64,000 bases of DNA from FEN-1279 sp964400285 (GTDB lineage: Bacteria; Bacteroidota; Ignavibacteria; Tepidaquicellales; Tepidaquicellaceae): the NCBI GenBank assembly GCA_964400285.1, contig CAYNTK010000006.1:1-64000 (forward strand), in the 5' to 3' direction. Position numbers and translations under genes: made by a program. A model generated the notes under the pieces. It searched no databases. It saw nothing but the letters and a program-made list of their open reading frames with translations, and was not told the origin of the DNA. The first letter of the stretch is position 1, and each line of letters starts with the position of its first letter. Below, piece by piece: positions 7,502-16,160 of the stretch.

Positions 7502-9034
7502 TTATACCCAATTATATCTATCCAATGCCCTATATTGTATTGCTTCACTAATATGTGCCGAATTAATTCTGCTCTTTCCATCTAAATCTGCAATTGTTCT
7601 ACCAACTTTTAATATTTTATCATATGCTCGTGCAGACAGTCCTAATTTTGTAATTGCGCTTTTGAGAAGATTTTCGCTATCTGAATCGAGTTCGCAAAAC
7701 ATCTTAATTTCTCTTGTTTGCATATTAGCGTTTGTGAAAAGCCCTTTTATTCCTTTAAATCGCTTAATTTGTATTTCTCTTGCTCTAATTACTCTTTCTC
7801 TAATTACATCTGACTTTTCAGAATCCACTTTATTTGATAAATCATTAATTTTTACAGGGTTAACGTGTATATGAATATCTATCCTATCAAGGATTGGACC
7901 AGAAATCTTTGAAATATGTTTCTGCACATCATAATCAGAATACATTTGTATTTCTTTTGTAGTTCCAGCAGGAGAAGGGTTCATTGCGGCGACAAACATA
8001 AAATTACAAGGATATTGAACAGTAATTTTTGAACGAGAAATGGTAACAACTCTATCTTCAAGCGGTTGCCTTAATACCTCTAAAACATTTTTTTTAAACT
8101 CTGTTAATTCATCAAGAAATAGAACTCCATTATGTGCAAAAGATATTTCACCGGGTTTCGCATTAGTACCCCCTCCAACAATTGATATATCACTTGCAGT
8201 GTGATGAGGCGAGCGAAATGGCCGAGTAGTTATAATTGAGGTATTAGGAGGTATTAATCCAGCGATAGAGTGAATTTTTGTTGTTTCAAGAGCTTCTTCA
8301 AGTGTCATTGGAGGAAGAATAGATGGAACTCTTTTAGCGAGCATAGTTTTTCCTGAACCCGGAAGACCTATCATAATTATATTATGAGCACCTGCTGCTG
8401 CGACCTCCATAGCCCTTTTTACTTCAATCTGACCTTTGACATCTGAAAAATCAAGATTATATTTCTGTTTTTGCTCAAAAACATCTTTTAAATTTAATTT
8501 AAATGGCAGGATGTTCAAGCGACCATTAAAAAAATCAAACACTTCAGATAATTTTTCAAAAGGAAAAACATCTATACCATCAACAATAGCGGCCTCTTTA
8601 GCGTTTTCTTTTGGAAGCACAATGCCTTTAAATCCTCGATTTTTTGCTTCAATAGTTATAGACAAAATACCAGGCACTTTTCTTAATTTGCCGTCAAGCG
8701 ATAATTCACCAATAAAAATATAATCACTTAATTTATCATTATTTATCTGAGAACTTTCAGCAATAATTCCCATTGTAATTGGTAAATCGAAACCAGCTCC
8801 TTCTTTTTTTATGTCGGCGGGGGATAAATTTGTAGTTATTCTTTTCAAAATGGGAAACACAAGATTTGAGTTTTTAATCGCTGCAGGTATTCTTTCTCTT
8901 GATTCTTTTACCGCATTATCAGGTAAACCCACAATTGAGAATCCAGCTTGCGACGTTCTTTCGAGGTTTGTTTCTACACGTATTATGTAGGCTTCGACCC
9001 CATATGTTGCAGCGGTAAATATCTCTGTTATCAT
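7502..9034 (-). CDS. comM: ComM/YifB-family Mg-chelatase-like AAA+ ATPase
   Basis: 510 aa, the usual size. Domain order: an N-terminal Lon-protease-like fold (about residues 1-170), an AAA+ module with Walker A GLPGSGKTMLAKRVPS and Walker B GVLFLDELTEF, the chelatase-type FRSPHHTASDISIVGGG segment, and a C-terminal Mg-chelatase domain. In transformable bacteria ComM is a hexameric helicase that promotes branch migration of incoming DNA during natural transformation; it is also present in many species not known to be competent. It is transcribed toward mnmG, and its stop lies 8 bases from the parS site. Confidence 0.93.
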   Translation of the reverse strand: MITEIFTAATYGVEAYIIRVETNLERTSQAGFSIVGLPDNAVKESRERIPAAIKNSNLVFPILKRITTNLSPADIKKEGAGFDLPITMGIIAESSQINNDKLSDYIFIGELSLDGKLRKVPGILSITIEAKNRGFKGIVLPKENAKEAAIVDGIDVFPFEKLSEVFDFFNGRLNILPFKLNLKDVFEQKQKYNLDFSDVKGQIEVKRAMEVAAAGAHNIIMIGLPGSGKTMLAKRVPSILPPMTLEEALETTKIHSIAGLIPPNTSIITTRPFRSPHHTASDISIVGGGTNAKPGEISFAHNGVLFLDELTEFKKNVLEVLRQPLEDRVVTISRSKITVQYPCNFMFVAAMNPSPAGTTKEIQMYSDYDVQKHISKISGPILDRIDIHIHVNPVKINDLSNKVDSEKSDVIRERVIRAREIQIKRFKGIKGLFTNANMQTREIKMFCELDSDSENLLKSAITKLGLSARAYDKILKVGRTIADLDGKSRINSAHISEAIQYRALDRYNWV

Positions 9035-9159
9035 TATCGTTAATTGATAATTTTAAATAATGAATATAATTATAAAAGTTAGGATTATTTGATATTATAA
9101 AAAATAGGAATTGTATTTACAAATTTCAATGTAGTGTTAAAAAACGGAAATAACAAATA

Positions 9160-10530
9160 TTAGTTTTTTTTCTTAAAAACCAGTTCTATAGGAACACCTT
9201 TAAAACCAAAATTATCACGTAATTTTTTTTCTAAAAATTTTTTATAGTTTTCAGATATGTTCTTTGGATCATTTACGAAAAAAGCAAAAACAGGAGGAGC
9301 TGATTTAAGCTGTGTAATGTAATTAATTTTTACTTCCTTTCCTTTTATAGATTGGTGAGGTTTTTGTTTAATTTCGTTTAATATCTTCTGGTTCAATTCG
9401 CTTGTTTTAATAATTTTCTTTCTCTCGTTATAGACTATTTTTGCATCTTCGAGAACTCTGTGTATTCGCTGCTTTGTTAAGGCAGATATGAAAATGAACC
9501 TTAAAAATGGTAAACTTTTTAAATGTTCTTCAATTTTATTTTCTATTATTTTTGCAGTGTTTGTATCTTTTGATATTAAATCCCACTTATTTATAATAAT
9601 TATTAACCCTTTTTTAAGTTTTAAAATATCCTCAATAATACTAATGTCTTGCTTATCCAATTTGAAAACAGCAAGATTCTTATCTGATACACTTTCAAAA
9701 TTTTTGTATAATAATGTTGCATCGAGTACAAGTAATGCGACATCACACCTTTGGATTGCTTTAAAAGTTCTTACAGTCGAATAAAACTCAAGTAATTCTT
9801 CTTTTTTAATTTTATTTTTTTTTCTTAGCCCCGCAGTATCTATTAAAACGATATCTTCTCCATGATATTTAATTATTGAGTCTATAGAATCTCTGGTTGT
9901 TCCAGGTATATCGGTTACTATGTTTCTCTCTTCTTTAAGTAATGCATTTACGATTGACGATTTACCAGCATTTGGTCTACCTACAATTGCAAACTTTATT
10001 TTCTTGTTTTCCTTTTCTTCGTAGTCTACAAATGGGAAATCTTTCACTATATAGTCGAGCATATCGGCAACGTTTTTTCCCGAAAGAGCGGAAATACAAA
10101 ACAGTTTACCAAACCCAAGAGAGAAGAAATCAAAAGAGTTCAATTCTCTTTTTTCGTTATCAATTTTGTTTACTGCAATAATGATTTCTTTGCCCTCTAA
10201 ATTTTTTCTAAGAATTTTTGCTATTTCAAGATCTACAGGATGAATACCGTTGATGCCATCAAGAACAAAGATAACCTTATCAGACTCTTTTATTGCAATT
10301 TTGATTTGTTCTCGTATATGTTTATTAAACTCAATATCGGAATCAGGAACAAACCCTCCAGTATCTATTAGAAAAAACTTTTTTCCAATCCACTCCGCTT
10401 CACCGTAATTTCTGTCACGTGTGACACCTGCAACGTGGTGAACAATCGCAACACGTTTTCCTATTATGCGATTAAAAAGCGTTGATTTTCCTACATTTGG
10501 ACGACCTACTATTGCTACTACTTTTTCCAT
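9160..10530 (-). CDS. der: ribosome-biogenesis GTPase Der (EngA)
   Basis: Der acts in late assembly of the 50S ribosomal subunit. The protein shows the diagnostic pair of tandem GTPase domains: G1 motifs GRPNVGKSTLFN (near residue 8) and GRPNAGKSSIVN (near residue 183), each with DTAG/DTGG G3 and NKxD G4 elements (NKID, NKWD). A C-terminal KH-like domain ends FGFKGVPIELVF, as in other Der proteins. Length 456 aa is typical. It lies upstream of comM on the same strand with a 125-base gap. No unusual feature seen. Confidence 0.97.
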   Translation of the reverse strand: MEKVVAIVGRPNVGKSTLFNRIIGKRVAIVHHVAGVTRDRNYGEAEWIGKKFFLIDTGGFVPDSDIEFNKHIREQIKIAIKESDKVIFVLDGINGIHPVDLEIAKILRKNLEGKEIIIAVNKIDNEKRELNSFDFFSLGFGKLFCISALSGKNVADMLDYIVKDFPFVDYEEKENKKIKFAIVGRPNAGKSSIVNALLKEERNIVTDIPGTTRDSIDSIIKYHGEDIVLIDTAGLRKKNKIKKEELLEFYSTVRTFKAIQRCDVALLVLDATLLYKNFESVSDKNLAVFKLDKQDISIIEDILKLKKGLIIIINKWDLISKDTNTAKIIENKIEEHLKSLPFLRFIFISALTKQRIHRVLEDAKIVYNERKKIIKTSELNQKILNEIKQKPHQSIKGKEVKINYITQLKSAPPVFAFFVNDPKNISENYKKFLEKKLRDNFGFKGVPIELVFKKKN

Positions 10531-10708
10531 TAATAATCATTTTCCACAGAGATATACCGAACAAGTCTTATAACTTTTAATATCTCTTTTTTAAGAATAA
10601 ATTATGTAATTATAAGTTACACGATTAGTTTTTTTACCTTTTTTAAATTAAAAACAGGAAAAATGTAAAGCCCCGCATTTTCATTTTTTTCCATACTTTA
10701 CTCAATTC

Positions 10709-12493
10709 TTATTCCATTAAATACTTAATGGCTGCTTCTGGATTTAGTTTTCCCCATCCCCAATTTGTGTTTGGAACCTTACCTGTAAATTTGTCTATTG
10801 TTGCGGTTGCTTTTAAAATATTTCTTATTTGAGAATGTGTTAACATAGGATCATATTGTAACATAAGTGCAACAGTTCCTACAACGTGTGGAGCAGCCGA
10901 GCTTGTTCCGCTAAAAAGAGTATATGAGTTATCTGTGCTTATAGTAAAGGTCGAATGACCAGGGGCACAAATATCTATCCCTATTTTCCCATTAATATTG
11001 TATCCTCTTCCGCTATAATAACATAAACTACCTATTTTGTCATTAGGACCGAAAGAAAAATTTACCGTGTAAGCGCCAACAGCAATTAAGCTATCTGCAG
11101 TGCTTGGAAATGTGACGGTTCCCTCGTCAGTGATTTTGTCTTTGCAGGTCCAATGTGTACTTCCCGCCCATGATTGTGTTACATCAACTATGAATCCGTC
11201 TATGATAATATCTCTATCAGATTTAGCATTGATTTTCCAGTTACCATCAACGGTTCCAGAATCATTTTTTGAAAATCCGAAACGAAACATCACCGTCCCT
11301 TTTGGAGAAACATCTCTTGAGTAAAACATATTAAAGTTGCCAACTTTTATAAACCCAGAACCGTCAATTAGTTCTGGTGATTTTTTCCCCTCTGGGGTTT
11401 CAACCGTAAAAGTAATTTTGGTTTCTTTATCAGTCCACAATATTGAAACAAAAACACCATCATTTTTTTTGTTTTCTGCCTCTTTTGGAGAGCTAAAGGT
11501 ATATGTATTCCATTTGCCGGCTTTAATGTTGTCTTTAATATGCATATTTCCGGAAGCAAGATTTCCCCCTCCTCCAATTACAGTGATTCCATCACGTGCC
11601 ATTTGATTGGTAATTTCTTCTTCTTCGGTTGAGCCATCATTAAACTCATACATCCACTCCCCATCTTCAAAAAGTAATATATTAACTTTTTCGTCTCGTA
11701 AGAATTTTATTAAGTCAGGAAAATTTCTAACAAACCTTGGTGTATAATCATAATAAATATTTGCCATTACAATTTCTGCATCTGGAGCAAAACCATGCAT
11801 TTTTTGAATGCCATAATGTCCACCAAGAGTTATACCTGCAACACTTGTTCCATGTTTTACCGTATCAGGCTCAGTTTTTATCAAATCAATGCCTCTCCTT
11901 CTAATAGTTCCATCTTTTTCTCTAACCGCTCGCACTTTTGAAGTCTTGAGAGCAACGAGTTTTTCACCAATACTCAATTTATTGTCTTTATTTTTATCAA
12001 TACAAATGAAAAGTTGTTCTCCGTATGTTGGGTCGTTTTCTGTGAAACCATCTTTTTCCCCGTAATCTCTTTTATTATTCCTGTTTTTATCAAGATAAAG
12101 AAAATCCATGTCTGCTTTGAATTCTTTAGAGTTAAATTTTAATATTCCGTAAGTATTATTTTTCATACCTATAAAGCAAAGTATTTCATCTGGATCAGCT
12201 TTATTGTTTTTATTAAAATCAACAGCGTCTTTACCTGGTGTAAATTCACCATTTTTATCTACATCAATCCAGTCATAATCTCCACCATCTGCAAAGAAGA
12301 AAAAAGGGCTAAATATGTCAATACCAGAATCGATATCTCCAACGATAACTCCTTTTCCTGTTAATGGATTTCCGTTTTTATCGAAAAATTTTTCTTTCAG
12401 AATAGTTGTATACCAAATATCATTTTGTGCATCTATTACAGAGAATGGAAAAACAAAACAGATGATAATTACTAATAAAAAAGTTCTTTTCAT
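10709..12493 (-). CDS. secreted S8 subtilisin-like protease with EF-hand-like loops
   Basis: 594 aa with a signal peptide (residues 1-22, ending IDAQ). The catalytic triad is visible: Asp55 in GDIDSGID, His214 in KHGTSVAG, Ser531 in SGTSSAAPHV. The Asp-His spacing of about 160 residues is far longer than in ordinary subtilases. The insert holds Asp/Asn-rich loops: 77-89, and three exact 12-residue EF-hand-type loops with Asp at position 1 and Glu at position 12 (92-103, 135-146, 166-177), suggesting calcium binding. Unlike the other subtilase in this window there is no T9SS sorting tail, so it is probably periplasmic or exported another way. It stands alone, upstream of der. Confidence 0.88.
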   Translation of the reverse strand: MKRTFLLVIIICFVFPFSVIDAQNDIWYTTILKEKFFDKNGNPLTGKGVIVGDIDSGIDIFSPFFFFADGGDYDWIDVDKNGEFTPGKDAVDFNKNNKADPDEILCFIGMKNNTYGILKFNSKEFKADMDFLYLDKNRNNKRDYGEKDGFTENDPTYGEQLFICIDKNKDNKLSIGEKLVALKTSKVRAVREKDGTIRRRGIDLIKTEPDTVKHGTSVAGITLGGHYGIQKMHGFAPDAEIVMANIYYDYTPRFVRNFPDLIKFLRDEKVNILLFEDGEWMYEFNDGSTEEEEITNQMARDGITVIGGGGNLASGNMHIKDNIKAGKWNTYTFSSPKEAENKKNDGVFVSILWTDKETKITFTVETPEGKKSPELIDGSGFIKVGNFNMFYSRDVSPKGTVMFRFGFSKNDSGTVDGNWKINAKSDRDIIIDGFIVDVTQSWAGSTHWTCKDKITDEGTVTFPSTADSLIAVGAYTVNFSFGPNDKIGSLCYYSGRGYNINGKIGIDICAPGHSTFTISTDNSYTLFSGTSSAAPHVVGTVALMLQYDPMLTHSQIRNILKATATIDKFTGKVPNTNWGWGKLNPEAAIKYLME

Positions 12494-12772
12494 ATTTTTA
12501 GTGTTAATTAATTAATGTTAATTCAAAAATAAATATACTCTAAACAATATAATATAGAAATAGAAAGTTTTCTTATTATTGTTTACTGATATATAACCTT
12601 TTTTGTTTCATATAAAACAAATCTAAAAAGAAAAATATAAGAATTTATAATTAAATTGTTAATATATTTCTCCTATAAAAATTTTAACTTTTTATGAAAA
12701 TTTTTAAATTGTAATTAACTTACTATTCTACTATTTTTTATTTCATAAAAACCAAATAATTATTTTTATACT

Positions 12773-13147
12773 ATGTATAACACGATAATTTCTACCGTTT
12801 CATCATCGGGCTCGCTTACTGTTCCGGTTGTAATAAGAAGAAAATTTAATATTGAACACCGACAACCTATATTAGTTTATGAAGAAAGGAATAACTTATA
12901 TATTAAGAAAATGCAACCGGAAGAATTGTTGAAATTTCACGTTTCAGGAGGTAAAAAAGGGAAAATATCAAGGGTTAGGAAACCATATCACGTTGGAATT
13001 CCAAAGTATCTTAGAAATAAATATAAATTAGACACAGGGACGCGAGTGATTTTTTCTATTAGGGAAAACAAAGTTTTGTTAATACCAATGAACGATGAAT
13101 ACTTTAATAATCTTAGAAAATTACACATATCAGATGAAAAAATTTAA
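12773..13147 (+). CDS. tandem AbrB-fold (SpoVT/MazE-like) DNA-binding protein
   Basis: 124 aa made of two swapped-hairpin AbrB-type units, about residues 5-47 and 58-105. Each has the pattern beta strand, (T/G)(V/I)P(V/K), basic helix, acidic turn, strand: TVSSSGSLTVPVVIRRKF and RVRKPYHVGIPKYLRNKY. AbrB-fold proteins bind DNA as transition-state regulators or antitoxins. No toxin-like gene is adjacent, so an antitoxin role is not supported. The first unit keeps the canonical proline turn and the second is more basic. Its stop codon overlaps that of the convergent beta-barrel gene by the 4 bases TTAA. Target unknown. Confidence 0.75.
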   Translation: MYNTIISTVSSSGSLTVPVVIRRKFNIEHRQPILVYEERNNLYIKKMQPEELLKFHVSGGKKGKISRVRKPYHVGIPKYLRNKYKLDTGTRVIFSIRENKVLLIPMNDEYFNNLRKLHISDEKI

Positions 13148-15222
13148 TATAAATTTATCTCTAATCCTATATTAATTTTATTATTTACATTTTTGTGTAT
13201 TTGGTCATTACCGGTTCCAATTGATTTTGCACCATCTATATAGGTTTCTGAATATTTTAAATAAATCTTTAAAAAATTGAGAGGTTTGTATTTTAATAAA
13301 GTGTACCATCTTCTCCCTTTTTCGTAGAGAGCAACATTAGACATTACCCCACTTATATCATCTTCGTATTCGTATATTCTACTATCGTAATTTTCTGTAT
13401 CGAAAAATATCAACCTTGTTGAAACAGATAAACCAAATATTGGAATAAAGCGAAAATCTGTATAAAATAAATACCCTTTATTGTTGCCTCCGTAAAATTT
13501 ATAATTAATAAAAACATAATCATATCGACTCCTAATTCTGAACTTGTTCGTAAAATTGTAATCAAAGCCAATTCTAAAGTTTGTTAGATTACGATTATCG
13601 ATTTTTTTGATAGTCCTTCCAAATTCATCGGTTACACTACGAGCCCCTTCTTTGTTTTCATTTTTATACCTAACGTTAATATCCAGATTTTTATTTACAG
13701 ACCAATTTATGTTTAATAGCAAATCATTTCCAAGAACGGAAACAGTCTCTGTATATGAACGATATGGAAATTTAAATTGGTCGTAATAAACACTCAAAAA
13801 TAATCCTTTATAAGGATATAGGAATGCCCCAGAATATAAACCCACCTCATTTTGAGTATTTCCGTTTTTTTCACCGAAACCAAATGAATGAACAGGTGAA
13901 AAATTTTCGGGGTAATTTCTATATAAGAAAACAAAATTTGCAATTTTACCAAAGTTAAAACGCAATGCTCCAATACTTGCTACAGCTCCAGATTGAGAGC
14001 GGGCAAATTCTCCATATAAATTCATGTTTTTATATATTAAATCATAATCAAAACTTAATATATTTGCTTTATCACCAGAAAAATTGTAGAGCCGTTTTGA
14101 ACTATCAGTGCCTACAGATTTCGAAAATTTTGACGTCCAATAAGTAACGCCAATTTGAATATTCTCTTTGCTGTAATATCCACGAGTTCCAATAAGCACT
14201 TCTTTTGCAGAATTCTTTCTATTACTTTCCGAAATATTTCTATGGTATCCATCGAAATAGAAACTTGATATTTCATCCAGAGTAGTATCGATTGAAGCAT
14301 CGAAGTAATTATTCGAAAAGAAAGTTAAAAAATTAAGGTCTTTGTATTTAATATCGATAGCTGCTCCTCTGAAAAACTGCGATTCATTTACAGAAGAATA
14401 GCCCTTTATGGAGTTTCCTCTTTTTTTAATGGCATCAACGGTAACACTTCCTTTTGAAAATCCAAGTCCGCTCCACATACCAATTCCCTGACCGAAATTT
14501 AATGAATAATCACCCAAAACAGCATTTTTTATACGCTTATAATTTTTTAGCTCTATAAAACCAGAATAGAAATCTGCTAAACTTTTCTCTCCTGGGTCTT
14601 TTTCGATTGTAATATTTCCTTCTAATAAATATTTTTCATTTAAGTAATTAAAATTGAGCTGATTATAAATTTTTGCTTTAGAACCGGGATAATTTCCATT
14701 TAAGTAACCTTCTTTTGTTTGTAATTCTTGTTGGAACCTTGTTCTATATCTTAAACCGAAATTTTTAAACAATATATTTTTCTCATTATTTTGATTTTCT
14801 AAATCTTTTTCATCAATAAATGTTGTGTCTTTTTTTACTATGAAAAAATTTTTGATGAGCTCATACGTTTCTTCTGTTAAATTATCTATCTCGAGTAATT
14901 CACGTTTTGATTTAATCGGGAAATATTTATTTCTATATACTATAATTTCCCTTGCAAGATTTGAACTTATAAAAGGGATTTCCTCGAGATCTTCAATAGT
15001 TGCCGTATTTAAGTCTATAGGATGACTTTCAAGGTCTTCAAGATAGTCAAGAAGCTTAGAGTCTTCCAAGTCTTCAAATGAATTTTCCAAAAGTAATTCC
15101 TCAAGATATGTTTTATCTATTTGTGTTGTTTGGCTTTTGTAGTTTATAGAATCAGATTGAGAAAAAGAATTAGAGCAAAACGAAAAAATAAAAGTTATTA
15201 ATATTAAAATTTTAATATTCAA
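13144..15222 (-). CDS. helix-hairpin-helix plus outer-membrane beta-barrel protein
   Basis: 692 aa. A signal peptide (about residues 1-21, ending NSFSQ) is followed by an acidic stretch and a ComEA/T2SK-like helix-hairpin-helix region at about residues 60-125 with the motif IDLNTATIEDLEEIP. The rest (about 150-692) is rich in alternating aromatic/polar strands (NFGQGIGMWSGLGFSKG, FRIGFDYNFTNKFRIRSRY) and ends INIGLEINLY, a terminal aromatic as in outer-membrane barrels. HhH motifs bind DNA non-specifically in ComEA but can also be structural. The architecture is found in Bacteroidota as an uncharacterised family. It is last in a minus-strand run with the Omp28-like lipoprotein, DUF6029-like barrel and TlpA genes, separated from them by 149 bases. 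Confidence 0.78.
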   Translation of the reverse strand: MNIKILILITFIFSFCSNSFSQSDSINYKSQTTQIDKTYLEELLLENSFEDLEDSKLLDYLEDLESHPIDLNTATIEDLEEIPFISSNLAREIIVYRNKYFPIKSKRELLEIDNLTEETYELIKNFFIVKKDTTFIDEKDLENQNNEKNILFKNFGLRYRTRFQQELQTKEGYLNGNYPGSKAKIYNQLNFNYLNEKYLLEGNITIEKDPGEKSLADFYSGFIELKNYKRIKNAVLGDYSLNFGQGIGMWSGLGFSKGSVTVDAIKKRGNSIKGYSSVNESQFFRGAAIDIKYKDLNFLTFFSNNYFDASIDTTLDEISSFYFDGYHRNISESNRKNSAKEVLIGTRGYYSKENIQIGVTYWTSKFSKSVGTDSSKRLYNFSGDKANILSFDYDLIYKNMNLYGEFARSQSGAVASIGALRFNFGKIANFVFLYRNYPENFSPVHSFGFGEKNGNTQNEVGLYSGAFLYPYKGLFLSVYYDQFKFPYRSYTETVSVLGNDLLLNINWSVNKNLDINVRYKNENKEGARSVTDEFGRTIKKIDNRNLTNFRIGFDYNFTNKFRIRSRYDYVFINYKFYGGNNKGYLFYTDFRFIPIFGLSVSTRLIFFDTENYDSRIYEYEDDISGVMSNVALYEKGRRWYTLLKYKPLNFLKIYLKYSETYIDGAKSIGTGNDQIHKNVNNKINIGLEINLY

Positions 15223-15371
15223 AAGAATAACTTAAATTATAGCGTTTTGAATTAAGACACTTAGTGAACAAGAAACACAAAAGTAATTTAATGCTTTTAC
15301 GTTTTTTATTCAATGAGCTCTATTTTACCGACTCAAAAGTTAAATGAATCGGATAAAGAGAAGAGAAAAAA

Positions 15372-16148
15372 TTAATTTCCTATTAGTTTTAACTTTCTAA
15401 CTAAAAAAATTTCCTTTGTTGATAAACTTTGTGTAAATATAACAATATCAGCGTTTTGTGCTATTATACCTGTCTTCAAAGAGTAATTAATTGCCGAATT
15501 AAAAGGAAGTGTTATATCTTGCCCAGATGGTCCGGTAACTAAATCTCTTAGAATGTTATTAAACCATTTTTCACCATTAGTGCCTCCAGTATAATACATT
15601 TTACTTTCTATAATGGCTACGTGGAGCTTTAAGTCGCTTGCGGGAGAACCCGTAATTTGGGAAATAGAAATATTAATTGTTCCGTTTCCAGTTGCTGTAT
15701 CAAACGTGTTTGTATAAGAAAGGCTTTGAGTTTCGTGTTGTGCAAGTGCAAGATTTATACTGTTTGTCCATGTTTGTTCGTTAAACGAAGGCATTCTTGC
15801 TCCATTCAAATATCCAGTTGGGTTAACAAAAACGTTATAATAATTCTGTCTTGCCGAATTTACAGGGACATTAAAAAGGTAAAACGGGTCATTTGGAAAA
15901 AGAGAAGAATGCATTCTTAAAGTAATTACGTTTGTATCGGAACTGGTGATACCCGCAACGGCTGTATCAATAAGGTCAAGATAATGTCCAGAGGGTGGAC
16001 AGTGAACACAATTGACGTTTGTAGAAAGTTCAACAAGAACTTTTCTATTTACTATGACGGATATACTCGATGATGGATTGTTATTAAACTCACAAGAAAA
16101 AGTTGTGATTGTGAGCAGGAACAAAAAAATTATTTTTAAAGATTTCAT
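15372..16148 (-). CDS. Omp28-family lipoprotein
   Basis: 258 aa with a lipoprotein signal (basic start, hydrophobic core, lipobox TTFSC, so lipidated Cys19). After a short Ser/Asn linker comes a thioredoxin-like Omp28 domain: the strand KVLVELSTNVNCVHCPP carries a CxxC motif (CVHC) and is followed by LRMHSSLFPNDPFY and VNPTGYLNG. Omp28-related proteins are common envelope proteins of Bacteroidota; their function is poorly known but the fold and CxxC suggest thiol chemistry or a thioredoxin-like scaffold. An AAGGA motif precedes the ATG. It is 12 bases downstream of the DUF6029-like gene, so the two are probably co-transcribed and coupled. Confidence 0.8.
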   Translation of the reverse strand: MKSLKIIFLFLLTITTFSCEFNNNPSSSISVIVNRKVLVELSTNVNCVHCPPSGHYLDLIDTAVAGITSSDTNVITLRMHSSLFPNDPFYLFNVPVNSARQNYYNVFVNPTGYLNGARMPSFNEQTWTNSINLALAQHETQSLSYTNTFDTATGNGTINISISQITGSPASDLKLHVAIIESKMYYTGGTNGEKWFNNILRDLVTGPSGQDITLPFNSAINYSLKTGIIAQNADIVIFTQSLSTKEIFLVRKLKLIGN

Positions 16149-16160
16149 TTTATTTCCTTT

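Noticed and set aside
10665..10700. AAAATG / CATTTT pairing after the S8 gene at 10709
   Set aside because: Only six or seven A/T-rich pairs with a long loop; too weak to call a terminator.
12935..12942. TTTCACGT, resembling half of a parS site
   Set aside because: It continues TTCAGG instead of GAAACA, so only one half matches, and it lies inside the AbrB-fold coding region.
12773..13147. AbrB-fold gene as an antitoxin
   Set aside because: No adjacent toxin-like gene (PIN, MazF, RelE); the neighbour is a convergent outer-membrane protein gene.
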